Source: an uncultured Treponema sp.
GTDB lineage: Bacteria; Spirochaetota; Spirochaetia; Treponematales; Treponemataceae
Assembly (NCBI GenBank): GCA_934699065.1
Contig: CAKUWD010000019.1
Coordinates: 1-23,072 of the forward strand
Length of the DNA: 23,072 nt
Direction of reading: 5' to 3'
The position numbers were made by a program, and so were the translations under genes. Shown in pieces: positions 12,842-21,152 of this stretch (its first letter is position 1; every line of letters starts with the position of its first letter). The notes below the pieces were generated by a model that saw only the letters and a list, made by a program, of their open reading frames with translations, had not been told where the DNA came from and made no database searches.

Positions 12842-14956
12842 TTAATAACGAAGTCGGCGAAGATGAGTAATCCGGCTCACAAGAAAGTTTTCAATATCTT
12901 TTGTTGGTTCAACCTGAAAGCGCATTACAGCTTCGCCAGGCTGTTTTGAAATTCCAAGAGGAAGTCCTACCAGAGTAAAGAATTCTCCCTTTCCGTTTGC
13001 ATCCGGCATCTGAAGTTCCATCAGATCTTCGTCTTTTACAGCTGCTTCAATCAGATGAACTTTTCCTGCAAAATCCATTCCGTCTGCCTCAAGAATTTCC
13101 GTACGAACAGCAGCCGTTTTTAATTGATTTTCTGAAAGAATCAGACGGTTTGAAATTCTGTGTTCAAGACTTTCTTTTGCATGCTTTTCCATATCAAGCT
13201 TTTCCAAACTTGCTTTAAGCATTTTTAAGATTTTATCTGCTTCTGAAATAGAAGTTTTTTTACAGCCTGTTTTTTTTCTTTCAAGAACTGCAGGTTTGTG
13301 ACCACTTCGTAAAAGAGGGAAGGTTTGGAATTCAGATTTTGTGAGGGAAGTTTTTACATTTCCCATAAAGTCAAGAGAGCTTTCATTTATAAAATCATTG
13401 ATGTCAGAACCGGCAGGAAGATTTAAAAGATAAATACCTTCAGCCAGTTTTTCCTTAATGAATTTTTTTATATTAGGGTTGTTTTCTACAAAAGAGATAT
13501 TGTTGTCTCTGACTTTGAGAACATAACCATAATAAAGCTGTGCAGAAGAATATGAATTATACCATTCAGTTACGTTGATTTTAAGATTTTGAGGAATCTG
13601 GTAGTAACTGTATTTTTCAATACGGTTAAAAATGATTTCTGGCGTAAGATCATTATCAAAGGCTTCTGAAGCAGATAAACGTGTGATTTCAAATTCAGTA
13701 ACAACTTCAAACTTTTTTACAAGCATAAAATCTGTAAGAGGAAGGAGTTCTTTGAGTTGTAATCCAGGCATCAATGTTACGGTGTAAGTAGAATCAATAT
13801 TCAGAACTTTTGGTGTTTGAGAAGGTTCTCCGTTTAACAAACTATCGTTAGTTAGTGATGTGTTGCACGAGATAAGTTCCTCTGTTGTATTAAAAAGTTC
13901 GACTCCTTCTTCAGAAGTTCCAGTTTTCCTAAGTAATCCGAATATAACAGCACAATCGATCATACGATCTAATAGTTCTGCATTTTGTTCCGGTTCAATA
14001 CCTGCTTCCTGTCTTGCTGCTTCCAATATAAGACTAAAACGGCTTTTATGTGCAATAGCACTACCATCTTCTGTATAAGTTCCAACCAAAAATGCAAGCC
14101 GCAGAATACTGTCTCGTGAAAATCCGTTTTCGGGAATTGAAGTGAGACAGTCTATAAGAAGCTGAGCCTCTTTTTTCAATCCATCCTTACTGAAGCGGGA
14201 AACTGCTGCAGCACATAAAAGAGCATATTGCTGGATTTCAGAAAGTTCAGCAAGTTTTTTTGTTCTGTTATAATCAAGTTTAAAACCTTTGCCATCTTCA
14301 CTCTCATAAACCAGAGAAAGATTTATAAAGGCTGTCATTAAAAGCTGTATGAATCTTTCTTTGCCAGGAAAAATTTCTGAGAGTCGAGTCTTGTCATTTT
14401 TTTTAATTGTTCCATCGGCCTTACAGGAAATTCCCCGGATACGAATATATGTAATAAATGCAGCAAGAAGGTTAGGAGAGATTTTAAAAATATCTTCATT
14501 TGAAAAATGAGCTACAGTATATTCAGGGAAAATTAATTGTGAATCCAGGTAAGGCAAAAGATTTTCCCGAATCAGAGGATTTATTCTTATAAAATCTTTA
14601 CCTGAGTCTGCTGATTTTTCAGTGAAAATCAAAAGGCGTTCGGTAAGGTTTATGATTTCTGCGTATAAATCTGTGACGGAATATTCTGTTCGGAAAAATT
14701 CTATAAGGGTCTGTTGTGTTGGGTTTGGAATCAGAGAGATTGCCGTAAGGATTGTAACATCAAAACTGTCAATAAGAGTCAGAAGGCTGGAAAGATTTTC
14801 TTCTCGTTTTATAAAGGCGGCAAGTTGTTGTGTTAGCCGCTGTTTATTGTATGGAGTTTTTATCTCACCAAGATAGAGACGCATTGTATTGAAAAACTGT
14901 TTGTCCGGAAGAGAAGATATTGCTTCCTGCCATTTTAAGATTTCATTGTCATTCAT
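12842..14956 (-). CDS. Helicase-associated protein with XPB/Ssl2-like N-terminal (Helicase_C_3) domain
   Basis: The protein has 704 residues and no helicase ATPase motifs. Residues about 380-495 (TYTVTLMPGLQLKELLPLTDFMLVKKFEVVTEFEITRLSASEAF, then YYQIPQNLKINVTEW) match the pattern known as Helicase_C_3 or XPB/Ssl2-like, found in actinobacterial and spirochaetal partners of XPB. The N-terminal part is helical and repeat-like, and the C-terminus ends in a region that may fold as a small beta domain (FFTLVGLPLGISKQ, EAVMRFQVEPTKDIENFLV). The start overlaps the XPB stop by 8 nt, the tightest coupling in the window, so a stable complex with XPB is a reasonable inference. Its biochemical role is unknown. 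It belongs to the four-gene XPB operon. Confidence 0.78.
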   Translation of the reverse strand: MNDNEILKWQEAISSLPDKQFFNTMRLYLGEIKTPYNKQRLTQQLAAFIKREENLSSLLTLIDSFDVTILTAISLIPNPTQQTLIEFFRTEYSVTDLYAEIINLTERLLIFTEKSADSGKDFIRINPLIRENLLPYLDSQLIFPEYTVAHFSNEDIFKISPNLLAAFITYIRIRGISCKADGTIKKNDKTRLSEIFPGKERFIQLLMTAFINLSLVYESEDGKGFKLDYNRTKKLAELSEIQQYALLCAAAVSRFSKDGLKKEAQLLIDCLTSIPENGFSRDSILRLAFLVGTYTEDGSAIAHKSRFSLILEAARQEAGIEPEQNAELLDRMIDCAVIFGLLRKTGTSEEGVELFNTTEELISCNTSLTNDSLLNGEPSQTPKVLNIDSTYTVTLMPGLQLKELLPLTDFMLVKKFEVVTEFEITRLSASEAFDNDLTPEIIFNRIEKYSYYQIPQNLKINVTEWYNSYSSAQLYYGYVLKVRDNNISFVENNPNIKKFIKEKLAEGIYLLNLPAGSDINDFINESSLDFMGNVKTSLTKSEFQTFPLLRSGHKPAVLERKKTGCKKTSISEADKILKMLKASLEKLDMEKHAKESLEHRISNRLILSENQLKTAAVRTEILEADGMDFAGKVHLIEAAVKDEDLMELQMPDANGKGEFFTLVGLPLGISKQPGEAVMRFQVEPTKDIENFLVSRITHLRRLRY

Positions 14957-16688
14957 CTAAGTTCAACTCCCCGTCGTATCTGACAATTTTATATTCATAA
15001 CCTTGTTCTGCAAGAAATTTCTGGCGGTTTGAACCGAATTCTTCTTCTACAGTATTTCGTGTAATCAAAGTGAAGAAACGGGATTTTCTTTCTTTTGGAC
15101 GGAGAATACGACCAAGACGCTGAGCCTCTTCCTGCCGGCTGCCAAAGGTACCGCTTACCTGAATTGCCAGAGAAGCATCTGGAAGATCTATGGCAAAGTT
15201 GGCGACTTTTGAAACTACAAGTACACGGATTTTTCCTTCACGAAAATCGTTGTAAATACGATCGCGTTCTACGGTAGGCGTTTTTCCTGTGATTATAGGG
15301 CAGCCAAGTTCTTTTACGATTTCATCCAGCTGCTGCAGATACTGCCCGATAACTAAGATTTTATCATCTGGGAATTTTTTAATTATTTGACTAACGACCG
15401 GTAGTTTTTCCGGATTCATACTTGCGATTTTGTGTTTTTCCCGGGTTCCTGCTACAGCGTAATCAATCTCCTGATAAGCAGGTAAGTCAATTCTAACTTC
15501 TACACATTCAGCAGTGGCAATCCAGCGGTCTCTTTCAAGTTCCTTCCATGGAACATCATAGCGCTTAGGACCAACAAGACTGAAAACATATCCTTCGCAA
15601 CCGTCTTCGCGAACGAGGGTAGCGGTGAGTCCTACACGGCGTACTGCCTGTAAATCTGCTACAACACGGAAAACCGGAGCTGGCAGCATGTGTACTTCAT
15701 CATAAATAATAAGTCCCCAGGGTCTTTCATGAAAAATCGAAAAATGAGGATATGGACCTTCTTTGTCTGGTCTCCAGGTTAAAACCTGATAAGTTGCTAC
15801 TGTTACCTGTTTTATTGTTTTTGATTCACCAGAATATTCTGCTATCTGATCACGAGTGAGATTAGTTTTGTCTAACAGTTCGTCAATCCACTGATGTACA
15901 GCCGAAATATTAGTTGTGATAATCAGGGTTGAGGTTTTGAGCATGTCCATAATAGTCATGCCGACAATAGTTTTTCCTGCACCACAAGGGAGCACGATTG
16001 TTCCAAAGCCGGTGCCCGGACCTTTGTCTCCAACAAGTGCGCGGGCTGCTCCAGTCTGATATTCACGGATTTGTAATGGCTGCCCAGCTGCTGTGGTTTG
16101 TCGAAGAGAAACATCGAGAGGTTCTCCGTCTGTAAGTGCAACCTGATCTTTTACCGGCCAGCCTGCCTGAAGTAATAGCTGTTTAATAGTACCGCGATCA
16201 GTCAGATGAATAAGAAAGGAATGCTCAGGCGCATTAGCGTCGGAGCTGGCTGTCAGCAGTTTCTTTACAGAATGATTTGCAAAAATTTCCTTGTATACAG
16301 GCAGTGAATCAGCTTTAAGGTAAAGATAGTGTTCTATGATTTTTTCAGCAGAGCCTTCTTTTACAGGAACTTCGATATCAGGACCTGCAAGCAGGGTTAT
16401 TTTTCCAAAACGGCTGGCTGTTTCCTTTATCCATGCAATTACAGATTGAGGAACATCATAACGTGCATATTTTTGTAAGACTGCGGCTGCATCATCAGCA
16501 GAAAAGCCGGCAGAGGCAGCGTTCCAGAGAGAAAGAGGAGTAAGTCTATATGTGTGAAGATGTTCAGGAGATTTTTCAAGCTCAGCAAAAGGAATCAGTG
16601 CATTGCGGCATTCTTCTGCCAGTGGAGCATGCACATCAAGAAGAAGAGATCGGTCTCCCTGAACAATCAACGGATTTTCATAATTCAT
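14949..16688 (-). CDS. XPB/ERCC3-like superfamily 2 DNA helicase
   Basis: The protein has 579 residues. The helicase core shows motif Q/I (IREYQTGAARALVG; Walker A LPCGAGKT at about 233-240), motif II DEVH (about 330-333, YDEVHMLPAP), motif III GLTATLVREDG, motif IV-V region (VLVVSKVANFAIDLPDASLAIQVSG) and motif VI QEEAQRLGRILRPK (about 519-532). This is the bacterial XPB type, which unwinds DNA 3' to 5' and in other bacteria pairs with a nuclease such as Bax1; none is seen here, and the partner appears to be the Helicase_C_3 gene directly downstream. The N-terminal 200 residues form the damage-recognition-like region. A near-perfect extended -10 lies 11 nt before the start. A role in DNA repair or recombination is likely. 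Confidence 0.92.
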   Translation of the reverse strand: MNYENPLIVQGDRSLLLDVHAPLAEECRNALIPFAELEKSPEHLHTYRLTPLSLWNAASAGFSADDAAAVLQKYARYDVPQSVIAWIKETASRFGKITLLAGPDIEVPVKEGSAEKIIEHYLYLKADSLPVYKEIFANHSVKKLLTASSDANAPEHSFLIHLTDRGTIKQLLLQAGWPVKDQVALTDGEPLDVSLRQTTAAGQPLQIREYQTGAARALVGDKGPGTGFGTIVLPCGAGKTIVGMTIMDMLKTSTLIITTNISAVHQWIDELLDKTNLTRDQIAEYSGESKTIKQVTVATYQVLTWRPDKEGPYPHFSIFHERPWGLIIYDEVHMLPAPVFRVVADLQAVRRVGLTATLVREDGCEGYVFSLVGPKRYDVPWKELERDRWIATAECVEVRIDLPAYQEIDYAVAGTREKHKIASMNPEKLPVVSQIIKKFPDDKILVIGQYLQQLDEIVKELGCPIITGKTPTVERDRIYNDFREGKIRVLVVSKVANFAIDLPDASLAIQVSGTFGSRQEEAQRLGRILRPKERKSRFFTLITRNTVEEEFGSNRQKFLAEQGYEYKIVRYDGELNLDE

Positions 16689-16699
16689 CGCAACGGATA

Positions 16700-16728
16700 A
16701 TTATAGCAGAAAACCGCTGATTGTAGAA
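16700..16728 (-). promoter_or_regulatory. Promoter of the XPB operon
   Basis: On the minus strand a perfect TATAAT (16705-16700) is preceded by TGC, an extended -10. The -35 position (16728-16723, TTCTAC) is poor, as often with extended -10 promoters. Eleven nt separate the -10 from the ATG at 16688, so the leader would be only about 4-5 nt. Confidence 0.6.
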
Positions 16729-16752
16729 TAAGATATGAAAAAATAATTGAAG

Positions 16753-16777
16753 TTACCCCGAAATAGATTCGGGGTAA
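16753..16777. terminator. Rho-independent terminator, probably for the PTS IIC gene
   Basis: TTACCCCGAA (16753-16762), loop ATAGA, TTCGGGGTAA (16768-16777) is a perfect 10 bp stem. It lies 7 nt beyond the stop of the PTS IIC gene. On the plus strand it is followed by TTTTTG; on the minus strand, the relevant one, by a weaker T-rich stretch. It also insulates the XPB promoter from upstream transcription. Confidence 0.75.
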
Positions 16778-16783
16778 TTTTTG

Positions 16784-17848
16784 TTAATTCAAAGAAAGGT
16801 CGCCGTCTTTTATCCAGCCAAATTTTCGGAATAAGATTCCGAATGCCCAGCATAAAACAGCAGGAAGTACGATACAAATAAAAAGAAGGCCGAGCCAGTC
16901 AATAAAGCCGGGCTGAATTGCTGCAGCACCATGACCAATCGCAACTTCGCTTGGTTCGTACCAGCCTGTGATTACTCCGATCTGTCCAACAAGACCACAG
17001 GTACCCATTCCAGAGCTTACTGCGGCACCGTTCATTTCCATTTTGAAGAGACAGGTTGCAAGAGGACCTGTAATTGCGCTGGTTATAATTGGAGGAAGCC
17101 AGGTCTTAGGATTTTTGATAATGTTAGGCATCTGCAGCATAGAAGTGCCCAAGCCCTGTGAAAGAATTCCGCCCCAGCGGTTTTCGCGGAAGCTGAGAAC
17201 TGCAAAACCAACCATCTGAGCACAGCAGCCTGCAACGGCAGCACCACCTGCAAGACCAGTGAGGCCAAATGCAGCACAGATTGCAGCAGACGAAATCGGC
17301 AGTGTTAAAGCAACTCCAACAACTACTGAAACGAGAATACCCATCCAGAATGGATGAAGTTTAGTTGTCCATACAAGGAAGCGGCCTACAGAGCTTGCGG
17401 CAGCACCAATGTATTTAGCAGTCAAAACTGTCAAAAGGGCACCAACAAGAATTGTAACGGCCGGAGTTACGATGATGTCTACCTTTGTCTTTTTGCTTAC
17501 AAGACAGCCGAGCTCAGCAGCGATAATTGCAATCAGTAAAACAGCAAGCGGGCCACCAGCTCCGCCTGCTACGTTTGCGGCGCTTCCGACTGCTGCAAGT
17601 GAAAACAAAACCAGCGCCGGAACACCCATTGCAAATCCAATTCCAACAGCCATTGCGGCTCCAACTACATGTGAGTCAGTTGCAAAGTTTCCTGCATTTA
17701 CGAGAAACTGAAAAACTGCATTGTTGTTAAGACGGAGCAACTGCTGTCCAAGAGTCTTAACGATTGTTCCAATCAACAGAGAGCAGAAAAGTCCCTGAGC
17801 CATTCCTGACATAGCGTCGATAAGATAACGCTTTGCGTACTTATTCAT
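16784..17848 (-). CDS. PTS transporter subunit IIC-like permease (PfoR/PTS_EIIC_2 type)
   Basis: The protein has 354 residues from ATG 17848. AGGAGG lies about 11 nt upstream, a slightly long spacer; an in-frame ATG at 17893 would put that ribosome site inside the gene and add an unlikely polar start. The body is highly hydrophobic with about ten membrane segments and Gly/Ala-rich stretches (FATDSHVVGAAMAVGIGFAMGVPAL, AANVAGGAGGPLAVLLIAIIAAELG, LPISSAAICAAFGLTGLAGGAAVAGCCAQ, GVITGWYEPSEVAIGHGAAA). This is the PTS_EIIC_2/PfoR family, which lacks linked IIA and IIB domains; its substrate is unknown, and it may not be a true phosphotransferase component. It is divergent from a LacI regulator, the probable controller. 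Confidence 0.85.
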   Translation of the reverse strand: MNKYAKRYLIDAMSGMAQGLFCSLLIGTIVKTLGQQLLRLNNNAVFQFLVNAGNFATDSHVVGAAMAVGIGFAMGVPALVLFSLAAVGSAANVAGGAGGPLAVLLIAIIAAELGCLVSKKTKVDIIVTPAVTILVGALLTVLTAKYIGAAASSVGRFLVWTTKLHPFWMGILVSVVVGVALTLPISSAAICAAFGLTGLAGGAAVAGCCAQMVGFAVLSFRENRWGGILSQGLGTSMLQMPNIIKNPKTWLPPIITSAITGPLATCLFKMEMNGAAVSSGMGTCGLVGQIGVITGWYEPSEVAIGHGAAAIQPGFIDWLGLLFICIVLPAVLCWAFGILFRKFGWIKDGDLSLN

Positions 17849-18190
17849 AGCGGTTTTATCCTCCTGATAAAAACCGATAAACGGGCATGTCATGGCTTTA
17901 AGCGTAGCTTGCCTTGACGTGACCGTATATCACGGTGATGATAAAATAATGAGAATTAAAAGATTGTATTGTAGTAAATTACTTGGTAGATGTGATACGC
18001 GGTGCGCCGTGGCGTCGCCGGTAATGCAGGACTCTATGGACTCTGACGGTTTGTTCATCTCAAACGTAAAATCTTTGGAAAAGATATCAGAAAAGTTGTT
18101 GATGGGCAATAGGAAAATGAATTTTATAATATTTTATAGAAGTTTCGATTTTGACAAATCAGCACACTTGTTTTATCATAAAGCATTAAT
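17849..18190. other. Intergenic region between the PTS IIC gene and the divergent LacI gene
   Basis: These 342 bases hold the ribosome site of the PTS gene (AGGAGG, minus strand, near 17860-17865) and the LacI promoter at 18151-18179. Overlapping inverted repeats lie at 17918-17936: CGTGA/TCACG around 7 nt and ACCGT/ACGGT around 5 nt; either could be a regulator site, but neither has the central CG usual for LacI operators. A plus-strand reading frame at 17892-18197 has no ribosome site or family resemblance and overlaps LacI. A GC-rich patch near 18000-18030 is unexplained. Confidence 0.5.
18151..18179 (+). promoter_or_regulatory. Strong promoter of the LacI-family gene
   Basis: A perfect TTGACA (18151-18156), a 17 nt spacer and TATCAT (18174-18179, five of six) lie 11 nt before the ATG at 18191. 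Transcription should start at about 18186, leaving a leader of about 5 nt, and no ribosome site is present. Confidence 0.75.
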
Positions 18191-19210
18191 ATGGTAACGA
18201 TTTATGATATAGCTGAGGCAACAGGTTATTCAGCTCCAACGGTTTCTAAGGCTTTGAACGGACTTGGTTCTTTGAGTGAAGAGACAAGGCAGATAATTCT
18301 TGATAAGGCTAAGGAAATGGGGTATGAGCCGAATATTACTGCGCGAACTCTTACAACAAAAAAGTCTTATCTGATTGGTGTTATTTATGATGATACTGGA
18401 ATGAATATGGGCTTTGCGCATCCTCTTTTTTCTCCAGTTCTTACAAGATTTCGTGAAAAAATTGAAGCGGCTGGCTATGATATCATTTTTCTTTCCCGCC
18501 ATTTTAATATGACTTATTTTTCTCATGCCAATTTCCGCTGTATTGACGGTGTGATTATCATAAATCCGGCAACTAATACACCTGCAGACTTTGAAGATTT
18601 TACCAGAACAAACCTGCCTCGTGTTTCGACTAATTCGATTTTTGATGGTATCTGTACGGTAATAACTGCGAATGAGAAGGGTGGCTATGAGGCTGCTGAA
18701 TATCTGATTAAACACGGACACAAAAAAATAGCTTATATTTCTGCTCCTGTTGATGAAATTTCCAGTGCGCCGACAGAACGTTTTAACGGTTTCAAATCTG
18801 CAATGGAAAATTACCATCTTTTTGATGAAACTGCTTATGAATTGAGTGCAGGCTGGGATAAAAAGAGCGCAGCTGAAGCTTTTGGCCGCCTCATAAAACG
18901 ACGCAAAGACCTCACGGCAGTTTTTGTGACCAACGATCAAATGGCTTTTGGTGTTTATGAATATGCCAGAAAGCACGGAATCCGCATTCCTGAAGATATT
19001 TCTGTAATAGGCTTTGACGATGAAATTTCTTCTGAATATTTAGGCCTCACAACCTTCCGCCAGAGTACATCAGAAATCGGCGATATTGCTGCACAGATGA
19101 TGCTGGATCAGATTGATGGTAAGCAGGTTCCGCCGATTATCCGCTGCCGGGCAGAAATTGTTGAGCGTAATTCTGTAAAGACAATTAAAGGCCTGCGCTT
19201 TTTTGGATAA
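18191..19210 (+). CDS. LacI-family transcriptional regulator
   Basis: The protein has 339 residues, the usual LacI size. The N-terminal helix-turn-helix is clear (TIYDIAEATGYSAPTVSKALNG, residues 3-24), followed by the hinge region (GYEPNITARTLTTKKS). The periplasmic-binding-protein-like core spans about 60-330, with LIGVIYDDTG, HGHKKIAYIS, ERFNGFKSAM, AVFVTNDQMAFGVYEYARKHGIRIPEDISVIGFDD and LTTFRQ. Such regulators repress sugar transport genes and release DNA when a sugar binds; the divergent PTS IIC gene is the obvious target, by inference. The strong promoter with nearly no leader suggests a leaderless mRNA. The sugar cannot be predicted. Confidence 0.92.
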   Translation: MVTIYDIAEATGYSAPTVSKALNGLGSLSEETRQIILDKAKEMGYEPNITARTLTTKKSYLIGVIYDDTGMNMGFAHPLFSPVLTRFREKIEAAGYDIIFLSRHFNMTYFSHANFRCIDGVIIINPATNTPADFEDFTRTNLPRVSTNSIFDGICTVITANEKGGYEAAEYLIKHGHKKIAYISAPVDEISSAPTERFNGFKSAMENYHLFDETAYELSAGWDKKSAAEAFGRLIKRRKDLTAVFVTNDQMAFGVYEYARKHGIRIPEDISVIGFDDEISSEYLGLTTFRQSTSEIGDIAAQMMLDQIDGKQVPPIIRCRAEIVERNSVKTIKGLRFFG

Positions 19211-19231
19211 GCTAAATTCTGATAACCTTGA

Positions 19232-19265
19232 TAACCTCGGTTACAAAAAAATGTAACCAGAGTTA
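19232..19265 (+). repeat. Interrupted inverted repeat after the LacI gene
   Basis: TAAC, 3 nt, GGTTACA (19239-19245), loop of six A, TGTAACC (19252-19258), 3 nt, GTTA forms a stem of 7 and 4 pairs with a symmetric internal loop. No U-tract follows, so it is not a standard terminator. It lies about 45 nt before the -10 of the next gene and could be a regulator site for it. Confidence 0.45.
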
Positions 19266-19288
19266 CTCCAAAATAACCTTTGTCACTC

Positions 19289-19317
19289 TTGTTTTTGTGT
19301 ACGGGTACTCCTATAAT
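19289..19317 (+). promoter_or_regulatory. Promoter of the small-protein/S41 peptidase cluster
   Basis: A perfect -10 TATAAT at 19312-19317 lies 19 nt before the ATG at 19337. A weak -35 TTGTTT (19289-19294) is 17 nt upstream. The leader contains AGGAGG at 19325-19330. Confidence 0.55.
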
Positions 19318-19336
19318 TTTAAACAGGAGGCTGGAA

Positions 19337-19525
19337 ATGAATTCAATGTTTTTAAACGTTATTCTTCGCACAATACCAAGAGTAAATGCGAATGAATATG
19401 AAGATGCAAAACTTGTCGGAATATTCTGGGGAGCCCTTATGGCTTTAAGGGCTATTCTGGTTTACAAATATTATTTTCAGCTTTTTAATGAAGAAGATAT
19501 AAAAAAACTGGATGTTCAGAAATAG
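19337..19525 (+). CDS. Small protein, 62 residues, one predicted TM segment
   Basis: The start ATG 19337 has a perfect AGGAGG with a 6 nt spacer and a TATAAT -10 a little upstream, which is strong evidence of expression for such a small gene. The N-terminal 25 residues are polar (NSMFLNVILRTIPRVNANEYEDAK), a hydrophobic stretch follows at about 26-50 (LVGIFWGALMALRAILVYKYYFQLF), and the end is charged (NEEDIKKLDVQK). I recognise no family. It leads a same-strand run with the 51-residue gene at 19549 and the S41-like gene at 19732, with gaps of 23 and 27 nt, so the three may be one transcript. Confidence 0.65.
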   Translation: MNSMFLNVILRTIPRVNANEYEDAKLVGIFWGALMALRAILVYKYYFQLFNEEDIKKLDVQK

Positions 19526-19548
19526 TTTGAATACAGGATGGTAATTAG

Positions 19549-19704
19549 ATGAAAATCAGAAGCTTATTAATAGCAATTTTTTTTATTGTGGCACTGATTA
19601 TTTGTTACTGGAAATTTGATGACAAAATAGTGACGACCAGTGTAACTGCCGCATGCACCTTTTTAAATGTGTATAACATTAATAAAAGACGCAAATGGAA
19701 ATAA
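19549..19704 (+). CDS. Small membrane protein, 51 residues
   Basis: ATG 19549 to TAA 19702-19704. The sequence starts basic (MKIRS), has a very hydrophobic segment at 6-21 (LLIAIFFIVALIICYW), a short charged loop (KFDDK), a second moderately hydrophobic stretch (IVTTSVTAACTFLNVY) and a basic end (NINKRRKWK). This is the pattern of a hairpin or single-pass membrane microprotein with a basic C-terminus. A weak ribosome site (AGGA at 19535-19538) lies 10 nt upstream. No family is recognised. Its place between two co-directional genes with short gaps supports it. Confidence 0.5.
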   Translation: MKIRSLLIAIFFIVALIICYWKFDDKIVTTSVTAACTFLNVYNINKRRKWK

Positions 19705-19731
19705 ATAGAAAAATACTCCGGAGTTAAAAAA

Positions 19732-21135
19732 GTGAAAACAAAAAAAGCGATTTGTGGACTTATTTGTCTCTTTGTAACAATCTCTCTGTCTTTTTCCAAT
19801 TCAAAACTTGACACTGACTTGTCATATTTAAAACGTGTGTTAAAAGAAGCTTACGCCGGTTATGAGTATAATGTTGAGAAGGGCTTTGACTTTGATGCAG
19901 CGATTGAAAATGTGAGAAAGTTGTATCTTAATAAAGCAGCTGAAAATCATATTGATGAAAATGAACTTTCTGATGAATTGCTTGCCGAATGTATTAATTC
20001 AGAAATTGTTACTAAACTTAAAGTTCCCGATAATCATTTTCAAATTGGCACAAAAAAAACGGTATATGGATTTAAGCCCCAGAAATGGTACAGTTCAAAA
20101 ATCTTTTTTAAGAAACAGGGGAACGATTATTATGTAGCTTCTTCAAGGGATTTCAGAATAAGACGGAAATCAAAATATACTGGAAATGTGGAACATCTTT
20201 TTAAGGTTATCAAATCAAACAGAGAATATTATGTATTTGGAGTCTTTACCAATGAAAAAATAGAAAAAGCAGAAATTTCAATAAATAATAAAATTTATAT
20301 AACAAAGGTTCGGATTGGAAATTACTTGAAGGATTATTATCCAAGTCATCTGGGAATGAAGAAAACAAAAAAATCAATTTATCTATCTTTTAGCGATTGC
20401 GTTCTCAATGGTAATGACAGACAATCTCATACACTTCTTTCTCGAAAAATATATGATAATCTTCTGGAACTAAAAAAACATAATTATGAAAACGTAATTG
20501 TAGATTTGCGTTGTAATTTCGGTGGTGTTGTAGATAATATAACACCTGTTCTGTCAACTATTAATTTTCAGGGGGATTATAAAAATCTTTCTGAAGTCGA
20601 CAAAAAGATAGAAACTTATTCAGCTGCTAAATTTGTTGACTCAGAACTGGTCCGCGAGGCAGGTTTAAAGCTTGCGGAAGAAAATCCGGCTTATAAGAAA
20701 TATGTTGAGTACGATTCGATTTATGATTATCAAATAGCAAATCCTAGAACGACTTATGATTTTAAGCCAGCTTATAAAGGAAATATCATAATTATTAGCG
20801 ATTTTCATTCTGCTTCAGCGAGTGAACTGTTTATTGCATATTCTTATATGTTTGATAATGTTTATCTTGTTGGAACAAATTCTTCTGGTACTATAGATTT
20901 TGGCGACTTATTAGATTATTACCTTCCAGAATCAGACGTGAAACTTCACATTGCCGCACGTAGCTATAAGGACTCTGATTTTCTTCAGAAGAATCCACAC
21001 TGGCATGGTGATACAAAAGGTTTTTATCCTGATTACTGGTGCACAGACAGTTCTCTTTTACCAACGATTGTTGCAATTACAAAAGACAAAAAATTACGTC
21101 GAAAACTTCGGGGGTTGCATAAGCACTTGCTGTAG
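19732..21135 (+). CDS. Exported S41-like peptidase
   Basis: The protein has 467 residues from GTG 19732, preceded by CGGAG with a spacer of about 8 nt. Residues 1-22 (KTKKAICGLICLFVTISLSFS) are a signal peptide without a clear lipobox, so it is probably periplasmic. The S41 tail-specific protease fold is visible: NVIVDLRCNFGGVVDN (254-269), then IIIISDFHSASASELFIAY (352-370), where the nucleophile is probably S362 of the SASE motif, and LVGTNSSGTIDFGD (379-392). No PDZ domain is evident. The ending WHGDTKGFYPDYW resembles S41 proteins in which a conserved G-x-x-PD motif closes the domain. Low-GC composition suggests an accessory gene. The substrate is unknown. It converges on a membrane-bound regulator gene, 17 nt away. 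Confidence 0.78.
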   Translation: MKTKKAICGLICLFVTISLSFSNSKLDTDLSYLKRVLKEAYAGYEYNVEKGFDFDAAIENVRKLYLNKAAENHIDENELSDELLAECINSEIVTKLKVPDNHFQIGTKKTVYGFKPQKWYSSKIFFKKQGNDYYVASSRDFRIRRKSKYTGNVEHLFKVIKSNREYYVFGVFTNEKIEKAEISINNKIYITKVRIGNYLKDYYPSHLGMKKTKKSIYLSFSDCVLNGNDRQSHTLLSRKIYDNLLELKKHNYENVIVDLRCNFGGVVDNITPVLSTINFQGDYKNLSEVDKKIETYSAAKFVDSELVREAGLKLAEENPAYKKYVEYDSIYDYQIANPRTTYDFKPAYKGNIIIISDFHSASASELFIAYSYMFDNVYLVGTNSSGTIDFGDLLDYYLPESDVKLHIAARSYKDSDFLQKNPHWHGDTKGFYPDYWCTDSSLLPTIVAITKDKKLRRKLRGLHKHLL

Positions 21136-21152
21136 ACCAATAAAAATTGAAA

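Noticed and set aside
17892..18197. Plus-strand reading frame of 101 codons between the PTS and LacI genes
   Set aside because: It has no ribosome site, mixed composition and no family resemblance, covers the PTS gene's regulatory region and the LacI promoter, and overlaps the LacI start.
18230..18976. Long minus-strand open frame of 248 codons opposite the LacI gene
   Set aside because: The plus-strand LacI protein is unmistakable over the same bases; the antisense frame is basic and Cys/Ser-rich with no domain pattern.
19809..19829. TGACA, 6 nt, TGTCATATTT: a fourth operator-like palindrome
   Set aside because: It lies inside the S41-like gene near codon 27, its left arm lacks the AAATA extension, and no -10 box follows at the proper distance.
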